Shown here piece by piece: positions 1 through 8,373 of a DNA stretch of 64,000 bases. How positions within the stretch are numbered: position 1 is the first letter of the stretch; each line of letters begins with the position of its first letter. This DNA is from Nocardioides perillae (GTDB taxonomy: Bacteria; Actinomycetota; Actinomycetes; Propionibacteriales; Nocardioidaceae), in NCBI RefSeq assembly GCF_013409425.1, contig NZ_JACCAC010000001.1, positions 1,736,001-1,800,000 of the forward strand. The letters run 5' to 3'. A program made the translations under genes and the position numbers. Below the pieces are notes generated by a model, which saw nothing but the letters and a program-made list of their open reading frames with translations, was not told the DNA's origin and did no database searches.

Positions 1-2365
1 CCTCGCTGTCGATCGGCCGTCCGGCTCCGGAGCGACGCTGCTTCACGAGCACCCGTCCGTCGTCGCTGGTCCGGTAGACCTCGCGGACGCGCGCGACCGC
101 AGCGCGAATCTCGGCATCTGCATCGTCCGGCACCTGCACGGAGAAGCCGTCCTCCGCACACTTGACCGTCGCCTGACGGACAGCCATGCCGGTGTTGACG
201 CGATACCACTGGGGTTTCGACGCGACGTCGGAGAGCCCGCCGTCAGTCCAGGCAGCGAGGAGCAGGGCGTCGCTGAAGTAGGCGCTGTAGTGGCTTCCGT
301 GCAGGATGTGCAGCCCGGCGTACCCGAAGCCACCGTCTGCAGCGTCGTACTCGCCGTGGTAGAAGCCTTGACCGACCTTGCTGCGCGCTCCGGGGTAGCG
401 GACGAGGTAGTAGCGCCAGTCGAAGTGGCTCCTCGACTCCCTCTCGGCGCACCAGTCCAGAGAGATCTTTGTCAGTACGTCGCGAGCCGACGTCGGCCCC
501 GCTGTCAGCCGTGCTTCCACATCATCGAGCAGCTCCATCAGTGGCCCGCGGACACGAGTCATGCTCTCTCGAGAGCCGATCGTCAGGATCTCCCGCCAGG
601 ACTCCTCCAGCTCGGAGCTGCCTAGCTGCCGCTTGCGGCTCTCCCACCCGACGTCGCGGGAGTAGTCGCCGTACGTGAGCAGCGCGGCCCCGAAGAGGTC
701 CCGTAGCTCTGGCACTGCGACGAGGGCGAACGTCGCGGCACGTCTCGGCAGTGTTGCGGCGTCCAAGTCGAAGGACAGTAGTCGTCCGCGGACCATCGAG
801 TGGTCCTCAAGGCCGTGAACGGCGTCGCGCACCTCCGCGGAGCTTTGGTCGATCAACCCCCAGACGCGTACCTGATCGGCCGCCCAGTCGGCGTTGAAGG
901 ACTGCTGCTTCTCGTCGAGCACGCCGTCAACAACGAGGCTTTCGACGGTCGGGAGATAGTCGGGCATCCGCTTGCGCTGGATTACCGCGGACTCGACGAG
1001 GTTGCGCAGGGTTCGGAGTCGGCGGTGCAGGTCCGACTTGCTCGGTTCGCGGCCCGGCTGGCGAGCGAGCAGGACGGCGTACAGAAGAAGCATCTCGGGG
1101 AGGGTCAGCCCGTTCTCTGAACTCACGCAGATCCCGACCAAGTCGGGAGCCGCCGAGACCAGGAGTGGCAAGGGGCCGGTGCCCACGTCACCCACCCGGA
1201 ACAGTTGGTCGAAGACGGCCGTCGGGTGTTCGCCCTTCTGGCACCACGTGTCGAACGCGTGGAGAAAGAAGTCCCGGTTGCTCGCGGCGCGCTGGTCGTC
1301 GGTGCCGCGCCCGACGAGCGCGAGCCGCGCCCTTTCCTCAAGGGTTCGCTCGTGTTGTTGTTCCTTGTCGCTCCATCGGCGACCAGTTTCGCGGTCGCGC
1401 CACTCGCACACCTCGATGAGGAAGCCGATGTAGCGCATGAATGCGCCGTCGACGGTGACCTTTGGGGGAGGCCTGACGCCGGCCTCCTCGGCGGCAGCGG
1501 CGGCTTTGCGCGACGCCTTCTCGTACTCCCAGAAGAGGTCGGTCCACGCCCCGTCGAAGTTCCGGATCACGTGCTGGTGCTGCGTCGGGGCGAGCACGCT
1601 CGTCAGCGCGTCCTCCAGGTCGGCCTTGAACACCTCGAACTTGGTGAGCGCCTTGCCGCGGGAGTTCATCTTGAGATAAAGGTCCTCCCCGCGGCCGAGG
1701 TCGGCGACCGGTAGGAAGTGGAACCAAATCTTCGGCGCGGCGCGGTCCCGCAACCGGGCCCAGGCGACCGCGGCGTCGGCTTCCGCCGTGGCCGCAATCT
1801 CGAGTGCGGCATCGTGGATCGCATCGAGCATCACGAGCATCGAGGCGATCGTGGGGTCGTCCTGCCAAGGGTAGAGGTACCACGGTTGGTCGGTGATCCA
1901 GGCCGAGGGCATCCCTGCCTCGTTGGGGAGGGGGTGTTCGCGCAGCGCTGCGGCGAAGTAGCGCGCGCTGGGCCGAGTCGCGTATGAGAACTGGAGCCAC
2001 TCCGCGTCGCGGTCGAGCACGCCGGCGCGGGACGCGACGTACCAGTGCAGTAGGAAGAGGGTGGTGAGTCGCTGCTGCCCGTCGAGCGGCTCCAGCAGGT
2101 GGTGCTCATGGGCGTCGCGCTTGCGGACGTGCACGCCGCCGTACACGAAGTCGAGCCCGACCCCGCCTTGGGGCACGCCGGCGGCGCCGTAAGCTGCGCG
2201 GACGAGCATCCGGGCGAAGCGACGACGGATCGCGGTGGTCTCGTCGTCGGCCCGGCCCTGCGCGTAGTCGCGCTGGATGATCGGGATCTCGATCCCGGTG
2301 ATCCGGGGCCGGTCGCCCTTGGGCTCGTCGAAGAGTCCTAGGTACGTCGTCTGGTGCCCCTTCAC
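1..2365 (-). CDS. DUF262 domain protein (3' end outside window)
   Basis: The reading frame starts at GTG 2365 and stays open to the window edge, about 788 residues, so its C-terminus is missing. Near the N-terminus IPIIQRDYAQGR matches the DUF262 motif (I-P-x-x-Q-R-x-Y) and LEPLDGQQRLTTLFLLHW is the DGQQR motif of the ParB-like NTPase fold found in GmrS. The start overlaps the stop of the upstream gene by four bases (GTGA), so the two DUF262 proteins are translationally coupled. Whether a C-terminal DUF1524 nuclease domain follows cannot be seen. By family, DUF262 proteins belong to type IV restriction (GmrSD, modified cytosine) and related anti-phage systems; a defence role is inferred. Confidence 0.85.
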   Translation of the reverse strand, partial: MKGHQTTYLGLFDEPKGDRPRITGIEIPIIQRDYAQGRADDETTAIRRRFARMLVRAAYGAAGVPQGGVGLDFVYGGVHVRKRDAHEHHLLEPLDGQQRLTTLFLLHWYVASRAGVLDRDAEWLQFSYATRPSARYFAAALREHPLPNEAGMPSAWITDQPWYLYPWQDDPTIASMLVMLDAIHDAALEIAATAEADAAVAWARLRDRAAPKIWFHFLPVADLGRGEDLYLKMNSRGKALTKFEVFKADLEDALTSVLAPTQHQHVIRNFDGAWTDLFWEYEKASRKAAAAAEEAGVRPPPKVTVDGAFMRYIGFLIEVCEWRDRETGRRWSDKEQQHERTLEERARLALVGRGTDDQRAASNRDFFLHAFDTWCQKGEHPTAVFDQLFRVGDVGTGPLPLLVSAAPDLVGICVSSENGLTLPEMLLLYAVLLARQPGREPSKSDLHRRLRTLRNLVESAVIQRKRMPDYLPTVESLVVDGVLDEKQQSFNADWAADQVRVWGLIDQSSAEVRDAVHGLEDHSMVRGRLLSFDLDAATLPRRAATFALVAVPELRDLFGAALLTYGDYSRDVGWESRKRQLGSSELEESWREILTIGSRESMTRVRGPLMELLDDVEARLTAGPTSARDVLTKISLDWCAERESRSHFDWRYYLVRYPGARSKVGQGFYHGEYDAADGGFGYAGLHILHGSHYSAYFSDALLLAAWTDGGLSDVASKPQWYRVNTGMAVRQATVKCAEDGFSVQVPDDADAEIRAAVARVREVYRTSDDGRVLVKQRRSGAGRPIDSE

Positions 2366-4314
2366 GACGAAGCCTCCTCGTGGCTTTTCGTCGCTGCCTG
2401 ATCGGCCTCGACCGTTTCGTCGGCCACCGCGCCAGGCGCATCGGTCAGGAACGACCGGACCTGACGGACCATCTCGTCGTAGTAGGACTCGCGATCGCCC
2501 GCTCCCCACAGAGACGCGTGTTCGGTGCCCGAGGTGTAGTACTTCAGGAACACGTTGCGGGTGCACGGCAGCAGGTAGACCCCCTGCTTGTCGAGCTTGA
2601 GCATGCGGTCGCGTTTGAGTGCGAACACCGCGTTGTTGAGCATGCTGTTGATATCGCGCTGCAGGAGCGCGAGGTTGCCGAGGCTGTGCGTGTCGTCATC
2701 TGAGGGAGAGTCCGGTGCGTCGAAGAGTGTGATCACCCGGTCGCGCAGGCGCTCGAAGCCAGGCTCGTCGACTTGGCTGAGCGGACGAGCAAGGTGCGTC
2801 GTGATGTCGGCGAGCAGCGGATCGACTACCTGCAGCGAATCGCTCGGCCAGGGCTGTCCCGCGATCTTTTCTTGGTGCATCGCCAGCCACTCCCGGCGAC
2901 CCTTCTCGTCGTTGGGCGACTCGGAGCGCTGGGCGTGAATGTGCTCCAGCGACCACCCGGCGGCCGCGTAGGCGTGGAAGCTGAACCGATTGGCGGGATC
3001 CGCGCTGGCCAGCACGGTCTCGACGTTCATCAGGAGCAGCACTCGGGTGCAGTCGCGGTCGGCCTTTGCGCTCTTCCCGTAGCGGAGCAGCGAGACGTCG
3101 TCGCTCGAAAGCCCGAGGCGCTGGCGGGTGCGATCCTCGAGCGCTTTGCGGAAGGCCGAGTGCGTCAGGTCTCGGGACAGGGTGACGAGATCGGCAATCG
3201 TGTCCCCGATCGCCACGAGGTAGCCGATCCGGTGGTAAAGCTCGTGGTCCTTGAACCACCCGGTCAGCAGGCCGTGGTGCGCGACGACGGCGCTCCAGAA
3301 CGTCTCGACGCCCCTGGACTGGATGTGATCACGCGCGCGACCGAACAACCAGTGGCGTGAATCGTCTCGCACGACTTCACCGGTGCCCGATGGGGCGGGG
3401 ATGGTCTCGAGGAGGAAGTCGATGTATGTCCCGGGCTCGGAGTCGCTGCCCGTGAGGAACGCCCACAGTGGCCGGTCACGCAGGTCCAGCTCGAAGCGGT
3501 CCCACTGGGCCGCCACCTCTTCACGGCGCTCGACACCGCTGGACGAGAGCACCAGGGCCTTGACTAGTTCGGACTCGGTCAGCGGGATCCGGTCGCGGTT
3601 GAGTCGGATGAAGAGGTCCGTGGCCGCCGTGCCGGTCGGCGCCTCATACCAGATCACGTAGACCCATTTGGCGAGTGCCGTGTGCATCGACGTGGCTGCG
3701 AGCCCGGCGTTGCCCTGCTCCTCGAACCACCTCTCGATCTCGGCGTACGCCGTCGCGATGTGGCGGTAGTCGATGTTGCTGTCGGCGAGGCCTGGGTCGA
3801 GCGAGTCAAGGAACGTCGCGCTGTCTTCACGGGTCTCGTAGGACAGCCGGTAACTGAGCTTTGCGCTCGGCAGGTGTCGCTGGATGTACTTCACGATGAG
3901 GTAGAGGGTGGTGAGACGCTGCTGCCCGTCGACGAGTTCCCACGACTTGACCGCCGGGTCGTTATCGCGGCGGATGACGACGATGGGCTGCAGGAAGTAG
4001 TCGGAGACCTTGCGGTCCTCGGCCTCCGCGTCACGCTCGTTGGCGGCGATGTCATCCAACAGCGCGCGCACCTCGTCGCGGCCCCAGCGGTAGCCGCGTT
4101 GGTACGCCGCGACCAAGAAGTCGCCCTCAACGTACGGGACGCCGGCCCTGCCCTGGATTACGAGCCGCGGCTCCAGCGTGGCGTCCAATGGCGTTGCCCC
4201 CGAGATGTCGTCGTACCGTTTCGGCGACCCTAACGCGGCCGCCGCACGAGTTCTCCTTGTTCGGCAAGATGGCTCCAACCCGCTGGCAACGGAGATGCGA
4301 CCGTTCCTGAACAA
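2362..4314 (-). CDS. DUF262/DUF1524 protein, GmrSD-like type IV restriction
   Basis: A protein of 650 residues. AAYQRGYRWGRDEV (about residue 70) and WELVDGQQRLTTLYLIVKY (about 125) are the two DUF262 motifs for nucleotide binding and hydrolysis. The C-terminal part has WSLEHIHAQ (about 455) and, later, HSLGNLALLQRDINSMLNN, the signature of the DUF1524 His-Me finger nuclease. That order is the single-chain GmrSD arrangement. The frame opens with TTG 4314; no ATG lies before the first motif, and in-frame TTG codons at 4278 or about 4187 are alternatives, so the start is uncertain. It overlaps the next DUF262 gene by 4 bp. A two-DUF262 arrangement suggests a heteromeric complex (inference). Confidence 0.85.
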   Translation of the reverse strand: MFRNGRISVASGLEPSCRTRRTRAAAALGSPKRYDDISGATPLDATLEPRLVIQGRAGVPYVEGDFLVAAYQRGYRWGRDEVRALLDDIAANERDAEAEDRKVSDYFLQPIVVIRRDNDPAVKSWELVDGQQRLTTLYLIVKYIQRHLPSAKLSYRLSYETREDSATFLDSLDPGLADSNIDYRHIATAYAEIERWFEEQGNAGLAATSMHTALAKWVYVIWYEAPTGTAATDLFIRLNRDRIPLTESELVKALVLSSSGVERREEVAAQWDRFELDLRDRPLWAFLTGSDSEPGTYIDFLLETIPAPSGTGEVVRDDSRHWLFGRARDHIQSRGVETFWSAVVAHHGLLTGWFKDHELYHRIGYLVAIGDTIADLVTLSRDLTHSAFRKALEDRTRQRLGLSSDDVSLLRYGKSAKADRDCTRVLLLMNVETVLASADPANRFSFHAYAAAGWSLEHIHAQRSESPNDEKGRREWLAMHQEKIAGQPWPSDSLQVVDPLLADITTHLARPLSQVDEPGFERLRDRVITLFDAPDSPSDDDTHSLGNLALLQRDINSMLNNAVFALKRDRMLKLDKQGVYLLPCTRNVFLKYYTSGTEHASLWGAGDRESYYDEMVRQVRSFLTDAPGAVADETVEADQAATKSHEEASS

Positions 4315-4359
4315 GCTCGCCCTATCGAGCTGCGGTGTGGCGCGATGGCGGGGGCCTTC

Positions 4360-5364
4360 CTAGCCTGGGAGCTCCTCGAACCTCTGGGAACACGTGGGGC
4401 ATTCGGGCAGGGCTTCGTGGTCCTGGGTGGGGACGAAGAAGGCTCCACAGAGGGCGCGCACGGCTTTGCCCTCGACCGTGCTGCCGGCGAGGTGCTTGCG
4501 GTGGCTGTAGTGACTTGTGGACCCGGACACGGACTCCGCGAGTGTCTGCGAGTCCACGAAGTTGTCGAGCTCAGCCACGCGAGCGGCCCAGGCGCCGACC
4601 TCGCCAATGTTGGAATAGGTGTCCTTGTAGCGGTCCCAGCTCTGCTCGGGCGGGCTGATCGAGATCAGGATTCGTGTCGTCAGGTGCCAAGCCAAGTTGC
4701 TGCCGGCAAACTGGCTGTTGGCTGCGATGTCGAGGTCGATCTCGTCGGCCTGGTAATCGCCGTCCCTAACGGCAGCAACTGACAGGTCGACCCGTGCGAT
4801 GGGCCCCTCAGCGGACAACGGATGGTCGATCGTCATCGTGTGAGTCCCGCCATGCTGGACGGCGCGGAGCGCATCCCGGACCTGTCGTTGAACGTTGAGC
4901 TCCCATTCGGTACGAATGCGCGCGGCGGTCTCCTGCTTGAGGAGGCGGCGATCGTCGTCTGTCGGCAGCCAGCCCTTGAGGTCGCCGGCTTCGTTAGCCC
5001 GCTGCACGCGCTGGTAGAAGTCGTCGCGGTCCTGGTGGTCACCCTTCGCCAAGCCGGCCACGACTAACCAGCGCACGCCGGTCTTCGTGTCCTGCCAGAC
5101 CCCGCCTCGCCACTGCGACTGCTTGATCTCGAGGAGTCGCAGCTGCGTCGCGCTGGCGATCGGCCCCACGTAGTTGTCGTGCGCCGCGTCCGGACCGAAG
5201 GATTCGGTTGCCTTCGCGATGATCGGATGTGGCAGCTCGCTCACCGGATGCAGTTCGCTGTGCTGTCCGGCTGCGATCTTCCGCTGAGGTACAGGGGAGT
5301 CCCAGCCCGACGTCAGGTCCTCCTTGAGCACGCGAAGCGTGGGACGAGCGCGGCGGTTGTGCAC
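4360..5364 (-). CDS. Hypothetical protein with DUF3039-like zinc-binding C-terminus
   Basis: A protein of 334 residues from GTG 5364. The last 40 residues include ALCGAFFVPTQDHEALPECP followed by TCSQRFEEL. This CG...CPxC pattern resembles the zinc-binding DUF3039 family of actinobacteria. The N-terminal 290 residues are soluble and charged and match no family I recognise. The gene lies 51 bp after the HTH gene and 45 bp before the DUF262 pair, all on one strand, so it probably belongs to the same defence operon. Its role is unknown; a DNA- or protein-binding accessory is a guess. Confidence 0.6.
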   Translation of the reverse strand: MHNRRARPTLRVLKEDLTSGWDSPVPQRKIAAGQHSELHPVSELPHPIIAKATESFGPDAAHDNYVGPIASATQLRLLEIKQSQWRGGVWQDTKTGVRWLVVAGLAKGDHQDRDDFYQRVQRANEAGDLKGWLPTDDDRRLLKQETAARIRTEWELNVQRQVRDALRAVQHGGTHTMTIDHPLSAEGPIARVDLSVAAVRDGDYQADEIDLDIAANSQFAGSNLAWHLTTRILISISPPEQSWDRYKDTYSNIGEVGAWAARVAELDNFVDSQTLAESVSGSTSHYSHRKHLAGSTVEGKAVRALCGAFFVPTQDHEALPECPTCSQRFEELPG

Positions 5365-5415
5365 TCAGCCAATCTTGCCCAACGGAGCCGACGAAGATCG
5401 CCGGACCCGCCAAAG

Positions 5416-5811
5416 TCAGAGCAGGTCGGCGATCTCGTCGGTCGCTGCGGCAGCGGTCTGGCGCTGGTGTGCGAAACGCTCTGCAAGCTCGCGGCGGTCG
5501 CGCTGGCGCTGCTCCTCGAACTGAAGAAGGTCGTGAACTCGAATGCGACGGTCACGGCCGACGCGATGGAACACGATCTCTCCGCGGTCGAGCAGCTTGT
5601 AGAGGTGGGTGCGGCTCATGCCGAGACGCTCAGCTGCTTGGCTGGGCGTGACTGTCTTTGAGCCGTCGATGACGACGACCTCGTCGCCCTCACGAACGCA
5701 GCGACTCAGGCTCATCAGGACATCGCGAAGCTCGGGGCCAGCGGTGGCGGCGAACTGGTCGAGTTCGTCGAGCTGGTCGACAGGGATGTTGGAAGTCTCA
5801 AGGGTCTTCAT
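5416..5811 (-). CDS. Excisionase-like HTH regulator
   Basis: A protein of 131 residues. TPSQAAERLGMSRTHLYKLL (about 56-75) is a MerR/excisionase-type helix-turn-helix, followed by IVFHRVGRDRRIRVHDLL, the usual wing. The N-terminal 50 residues are acidic. Such proteins are often antitoxins next to a PIN-domain toxin, but no PIN gene is present here; the downstream partner is the DUF3039-like gene. A repeated, partly palindromic motif lies at 5831-5864 just before the start codon, which fits autoregulation. The function is inferred from the fold and the neighbourhood. Confidence 0.7.
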   Translation of the reverse strand: MKTLETSNIPVDQLDELDQFAATAGPELRDVLMSLSRCVREGDEVVVIDGSKTVTPSQAAERLGMSRTHLYKLLDRGEIVFHRVGRDRRIRVHDLLQFEEQRQRDRRELAERFAHQRQTAAAATDEIADLL

Positions 5812-5830
5812 GGCGCACCTAGGTTGGATA

Positions 5831-5864
5831 GTGTCACAGATGATTCAGGTGTCACAGATGACAC
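5831..5864. promoter_or_regulatory. Probable operator of the HTH gene
   Basis: The 13-bp sequence GTGTCACAGATGA occurs at 5831-5843 and again at 5849-5861, 18 bp apart. The second copy extends to GTGTCACAGATGACAC (5849-5864), with perfect 6-bp arms. It ends 20-50 bp before the HTH start codon, where an autoregulatory site would be expected. Binding is inferred. Confidence 0.5.
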
Positions 5865-5954
5865 TAGGTTAGTCGAAGGTCCGACGCAATCGAAATCCAT
5901 GAGCTGCACGTCACCCCGGGGGCGGACCGGCGCAGGGGCGGAGGGCGCTCGCTG

Positions 5955-6788
5955 TCACTCTGGGGCGTAGGTCAGCGTGATCGGACGGGTGCCGGCGACC
6001 GTGACGCCGGGCAGCTTCGCCAGGACTGCACAGACGAGCGACGAGCGCTTGACGTTGAGGTCGTCGGTGGCGAGCAGTTCGCGATTCGTAAGCTTTCGCC
6101 TGGTCGTGAGCCGCTGCCAGGCCGCCTCGAACATCCAGGCCGGAACGTCCTGCGGTCCGGTTCCGGCCTTCCGGCTGCTCTCGGTCTCAACCAGAAGTCG
6201 CTCCGGGGTGATCTCGATGATCCAGTTCGGCTGGCCGGAGGAGACGGTGAACACCCGCTCCGAGGTCGACAGATGCTCGCGGAGCAAGTCGAGAAGCGCA
6301 GGGCTGAACGGCTCGGTCTTCACTGAATGAGTGTGACAGTCGACCGGTGTCTCGTCCTGGTAGTCGTCCCCCACGGCGCAGGGGCGCCTGGGCAGCGGTC
6401 CTGAATCACGGCCTGGCCCAGCTGCAGTCAGAGATGGGGAAGCGGTCGAGGTCCAGCGCGACCAGCGCCAGGTGTGTGTGCCGATGACCTTGAGACGCAC
6501 TTCTTCATAACCGGCATCTGCTGCTTGAGTGAGCAGATCCAAGGCTGTGGCGATGAGCCGCAAGGGTGACTCTGTGCTGACCTCAGCCCCTTCGATGGCG
6601 AGGTCCGCCGACGCCAGCCCCGCCAACGCGTCGGCCACCAACGCGAGCTCAAGACCCGTCAGGCGCAGCGAGCCCCGGCTGGAGGTCGCCGACTCGGCTG
6701 CCAACACCGTCACCTTGACGGCAGCGTCGTCGAGGACCCGAACGGCGGCCTCGACCCGCACTGTTGCCTGCTGGTTGTCGGACTCCAT
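5955..6788 (-). CDS. Hypothetical protein, possibly two fused or frameshifted parts
   Basis: A protein of 277 residues starting at ATG 6788, preceded by GAGGGGG. The N-terminal ~120 residues and the C-terminal ~150 residues (including WMFEAAWQRLTTRRKLTNRE, winged-helix-like) look like normal protein. They are joined by a low-complexity basic stretch (about residues 120-155). Around 6470-6480 there is a short (CA)4 tract; shifting frame there gives a more protein-like tail that stops near 6400. The real arrangement may therefore be two genes or a frameshift. No family recognised. Confidence 0.5.
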   Translation of the reverse strand: MESDNQQATVRVEAAVRVLDDAAVKVTVLAAESATSSRGSLRLTGLELALVADALAGLASADLAIEGAEVSTESPLRLIATALDLLTQAADAGYEEVRLKVIGTHTWRWSRWTSTASPSLTAAGPGRDSGPLPRRPCAVGDDYQDETPVDCHTHSVKTEPFSPALLDLLREHLSTSERVFTVSSGQPNWIIEITPERLLVETESSRKAGTGPQDVPAWMFEAAWQRLTTRRKLTNRELLATDDLNVKRSSLVCAVLAKLPGVTVAGTRPITLTYAPE

Positions 6789-7139
6789 CGCTGCCCCCTC
6801 GGTCGTTGATGGCGTCAGGAGAGCGCGTCCGCGACGCTCGACTCGGACGAAACAGGCGTGCCTGTGGACAACCGGCCCCCGGTCTGGCTTGGGCACAGGA
6901 ACTGGGGCTGGCGATGCTTGGCGCCGAGGTCGAGGCGATCGTCGCGAACGTTGACCGGGTTGAGCGAGGACGCCGAGGATCTGCGGCAGAAAGCTCCGTT
7001 CGCGGGAGTCCTCAGCGAGCAGCGGCGTGACCAGGCGCTCGTCGCCTTCGCCGACTTCTGGCGGACCGCGCCCGCCGGTCAGGACGTTATGGACGTTTAT
7101 GGAAGCCCCCCTTCATAAAGCCCATCGCGCCCCCGCCGA
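6789..7139. other. Intergenic, possible decayed gene remnant
   Basis: No intact gene. On the plus strand about 6890-7118 two frames joined by one shift give plausible protein (LGLAMLGAEVEAIVANV, then DQALVAFADFWRTAPAGQDV), which looks like the remains of a small gene. The family is not recognised. Confidence 0.25.
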
Positions 7140-7499
7140 TCATCGGAGTCGGTCCGGTGGCCGCGGTGCTTCGGGCCGTCGCAGTCGAGCGAGCTCGTCT
7201 GCGACACTGCTCCACTTCGCGTCGAGGAGCTTCCCTGCGGCGGACCAGTCGCCGATCTGCCGCAGCACCCGGCGGCATGCGGCCGGCGAGGACAGTACGG
7301 CGGCGACGTGATCGTCGAGTGCCGGTTCGACCATGACGACGCGAACGGCGATGGCGCCGGCCTCGGCTGCTCGTCGCTCCTCGAAGGCGCGCCGCCGGCA
7401 GGCGTCGGAGCACCACTTCCGCGGCCGTCCCGGCCCGGGATGGTCGGGGATGAAGATCTGGTCCGCGCAGCCCGGACGGGCGCATGGCACGGTCTTCAC
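7140..7499 (-). CDS. Small zinc-ribbon-like protein
   Basis: A protein of 119 residues. The N-terminus has CARPGC followed about 20 residues later by WCSDACRRRAF, four cysteines in a CxxxxC...CxxxC pattern, the usual zinc-ribbon or treble-clef form in small proteins of actinobacterial integrated elements. GTG 7499 is chosen because it overlaps the stop of the upstream HTH gene by 4 bp (GTGA); longer frames exist. The pair with an excisionase-like gene is typical of integrative elements. The biochemical role is unknown. Confidence 0.6.
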   Translation of the reverse strand: MKTVPCARPGCADQIFIPDHPGPGRPRKWCSDACRRRAFEERRAAEAGAIAVRVVMVEPALDDHVAAVLSSPAACRRVLRQIGDWSAAGKLLDAKWSSVADELARLRRPEAPRPPDRLR

Positions 7500-7801
7500 G
7501 ACTCCCGCTCCCGGACCCATGCGTCGACCGTCTCGGGGCGCCAGCGAAGGTGCTTGCCGACTCGGAGTGCTGGCGGCCCGTAGTTGCTCTGGCGCCACCC
7601 GTAGATGGTCTGTACGGGGACCCCGAGGTACGTCGAGAGCTGGTCGATGTTCCACAGGGCCGTGCGGCACAGACGCGTGCCGGTGGGCGCTGAGGCCTTG
7701 GTGGAGGTTCTCGAGGCTGGCGGCGCCGATCTCCTCGGGGGCGTCGGTTCCGGGAGCTCGTCCCATAGCGTCGGCTGGTCGTCTTGGTGGTTGTTGGGCA
7801 T
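7496..7801 (-). CDS. Excisionase-like helix-turn-helix protein
   Basis: A protein of 101 residues from ATG 7801 with a strong GAGGAGG site. The C-terminal half carries a MerR-type HTH: LWNIDQLSTYLGVPVQTIYG, then GPPALRVGKHLRWRPETVDA, typical of excisionase (Xis) or AlpA-like regulators. The N-terminal 40 residues are Pro/Thr rich and probably disordered. It is coupled to the zinc-ribbon gene. Either a recombination directionality factor or a small transcription regulator is possible. Confidence 0.7.
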   Translation of the reverse strand: MPNNHQDDQPTLWDELPEPTPPRRSAPPASRTSTKASAPTGTRLCRTALWNIDQLSTYLGVPVQTIYGWRQSNYGPPALRVGKHLRWRPETVDAWVRERES

Positions 7802-8172
7802 CGTTTGGCCTCCTCGGTGATCCCTGACGGTTAACCCCCGTCGATTACCAAGGGCGGCCAGACCGCCTTCGGCGATCACCTCGGGCAACATCGGTCCAGG
7901 ATTTTTTCCGGGAAGCTGAGCCGCTCAGCCGTCCGCCCAGCCGATGCCTCGGCGATTTCGTCCGGCGAAATCGGCCCAAGAATGCAAGAGGTGTGTGGCA
8001 CTCGGCGAGGCAATGCGGATCGCGGAGGGACGCGAAGTGAGACATGGTCTACCTACGACCCGCTCGACCTTGGGCTCGTTCGGCCGGGTAGTTGATCGAA
8101 AGCCAGCACATCCGTCGGATCCGTGGCTTAGCGTTGGCCGATCAAACGAATTCCAGAGGAAACGAGGATCCG
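7802..8172. other. Non-coding gap between divergent units
   Basis: 371 bp between the leftward HTH gene and the rightward small gene. I see no convincing coding frame, tRNA or repeat. It probably holds divergent promoters. Confidence 0.4.
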
Positions 8173-8343
8173 ATGGGCATCGACAAGGACGACCTGATCA
8201 CTGCCGCTGCGACTGCTGCCGCGGCCGCGGCCGGGGCAGCAGGTGCAGGAGCGCCCGGCGCCCTGCTCGCAGGTAGCGCCGCGAACGTGGCTACGAGGAA
8301 GTACCTCAGCTCCGAGCAGGACGAGTCCGCCGACCAGGGCTGA
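8173..8343 (+). CDS. Small Ala-rich protein of unknown function
   Basis: A protein of 56 residues. ATG 8173 follows CGAGGAT. A hydrophobic stretch of about 25 Ala/Gly residues (AATAAAAAAGAAGAGAPGAL) could be one membrane segment; acidic residues stand at both ends. It lies 30 bp before the next gene, same strand, so they are probably cotranscribed. A single-pass membrane partner of a defence effector is possible but unproven. Confidence 0.45.
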   Translation: MGIDKDDLITAAATAAAAAAGAAGAGAPGALLAGSAANVATRKYLSSEQDESADQG

Positions 8344-8373
8344 CGCGCCTCAGGAGATGTGAGCGGGAGAGGC

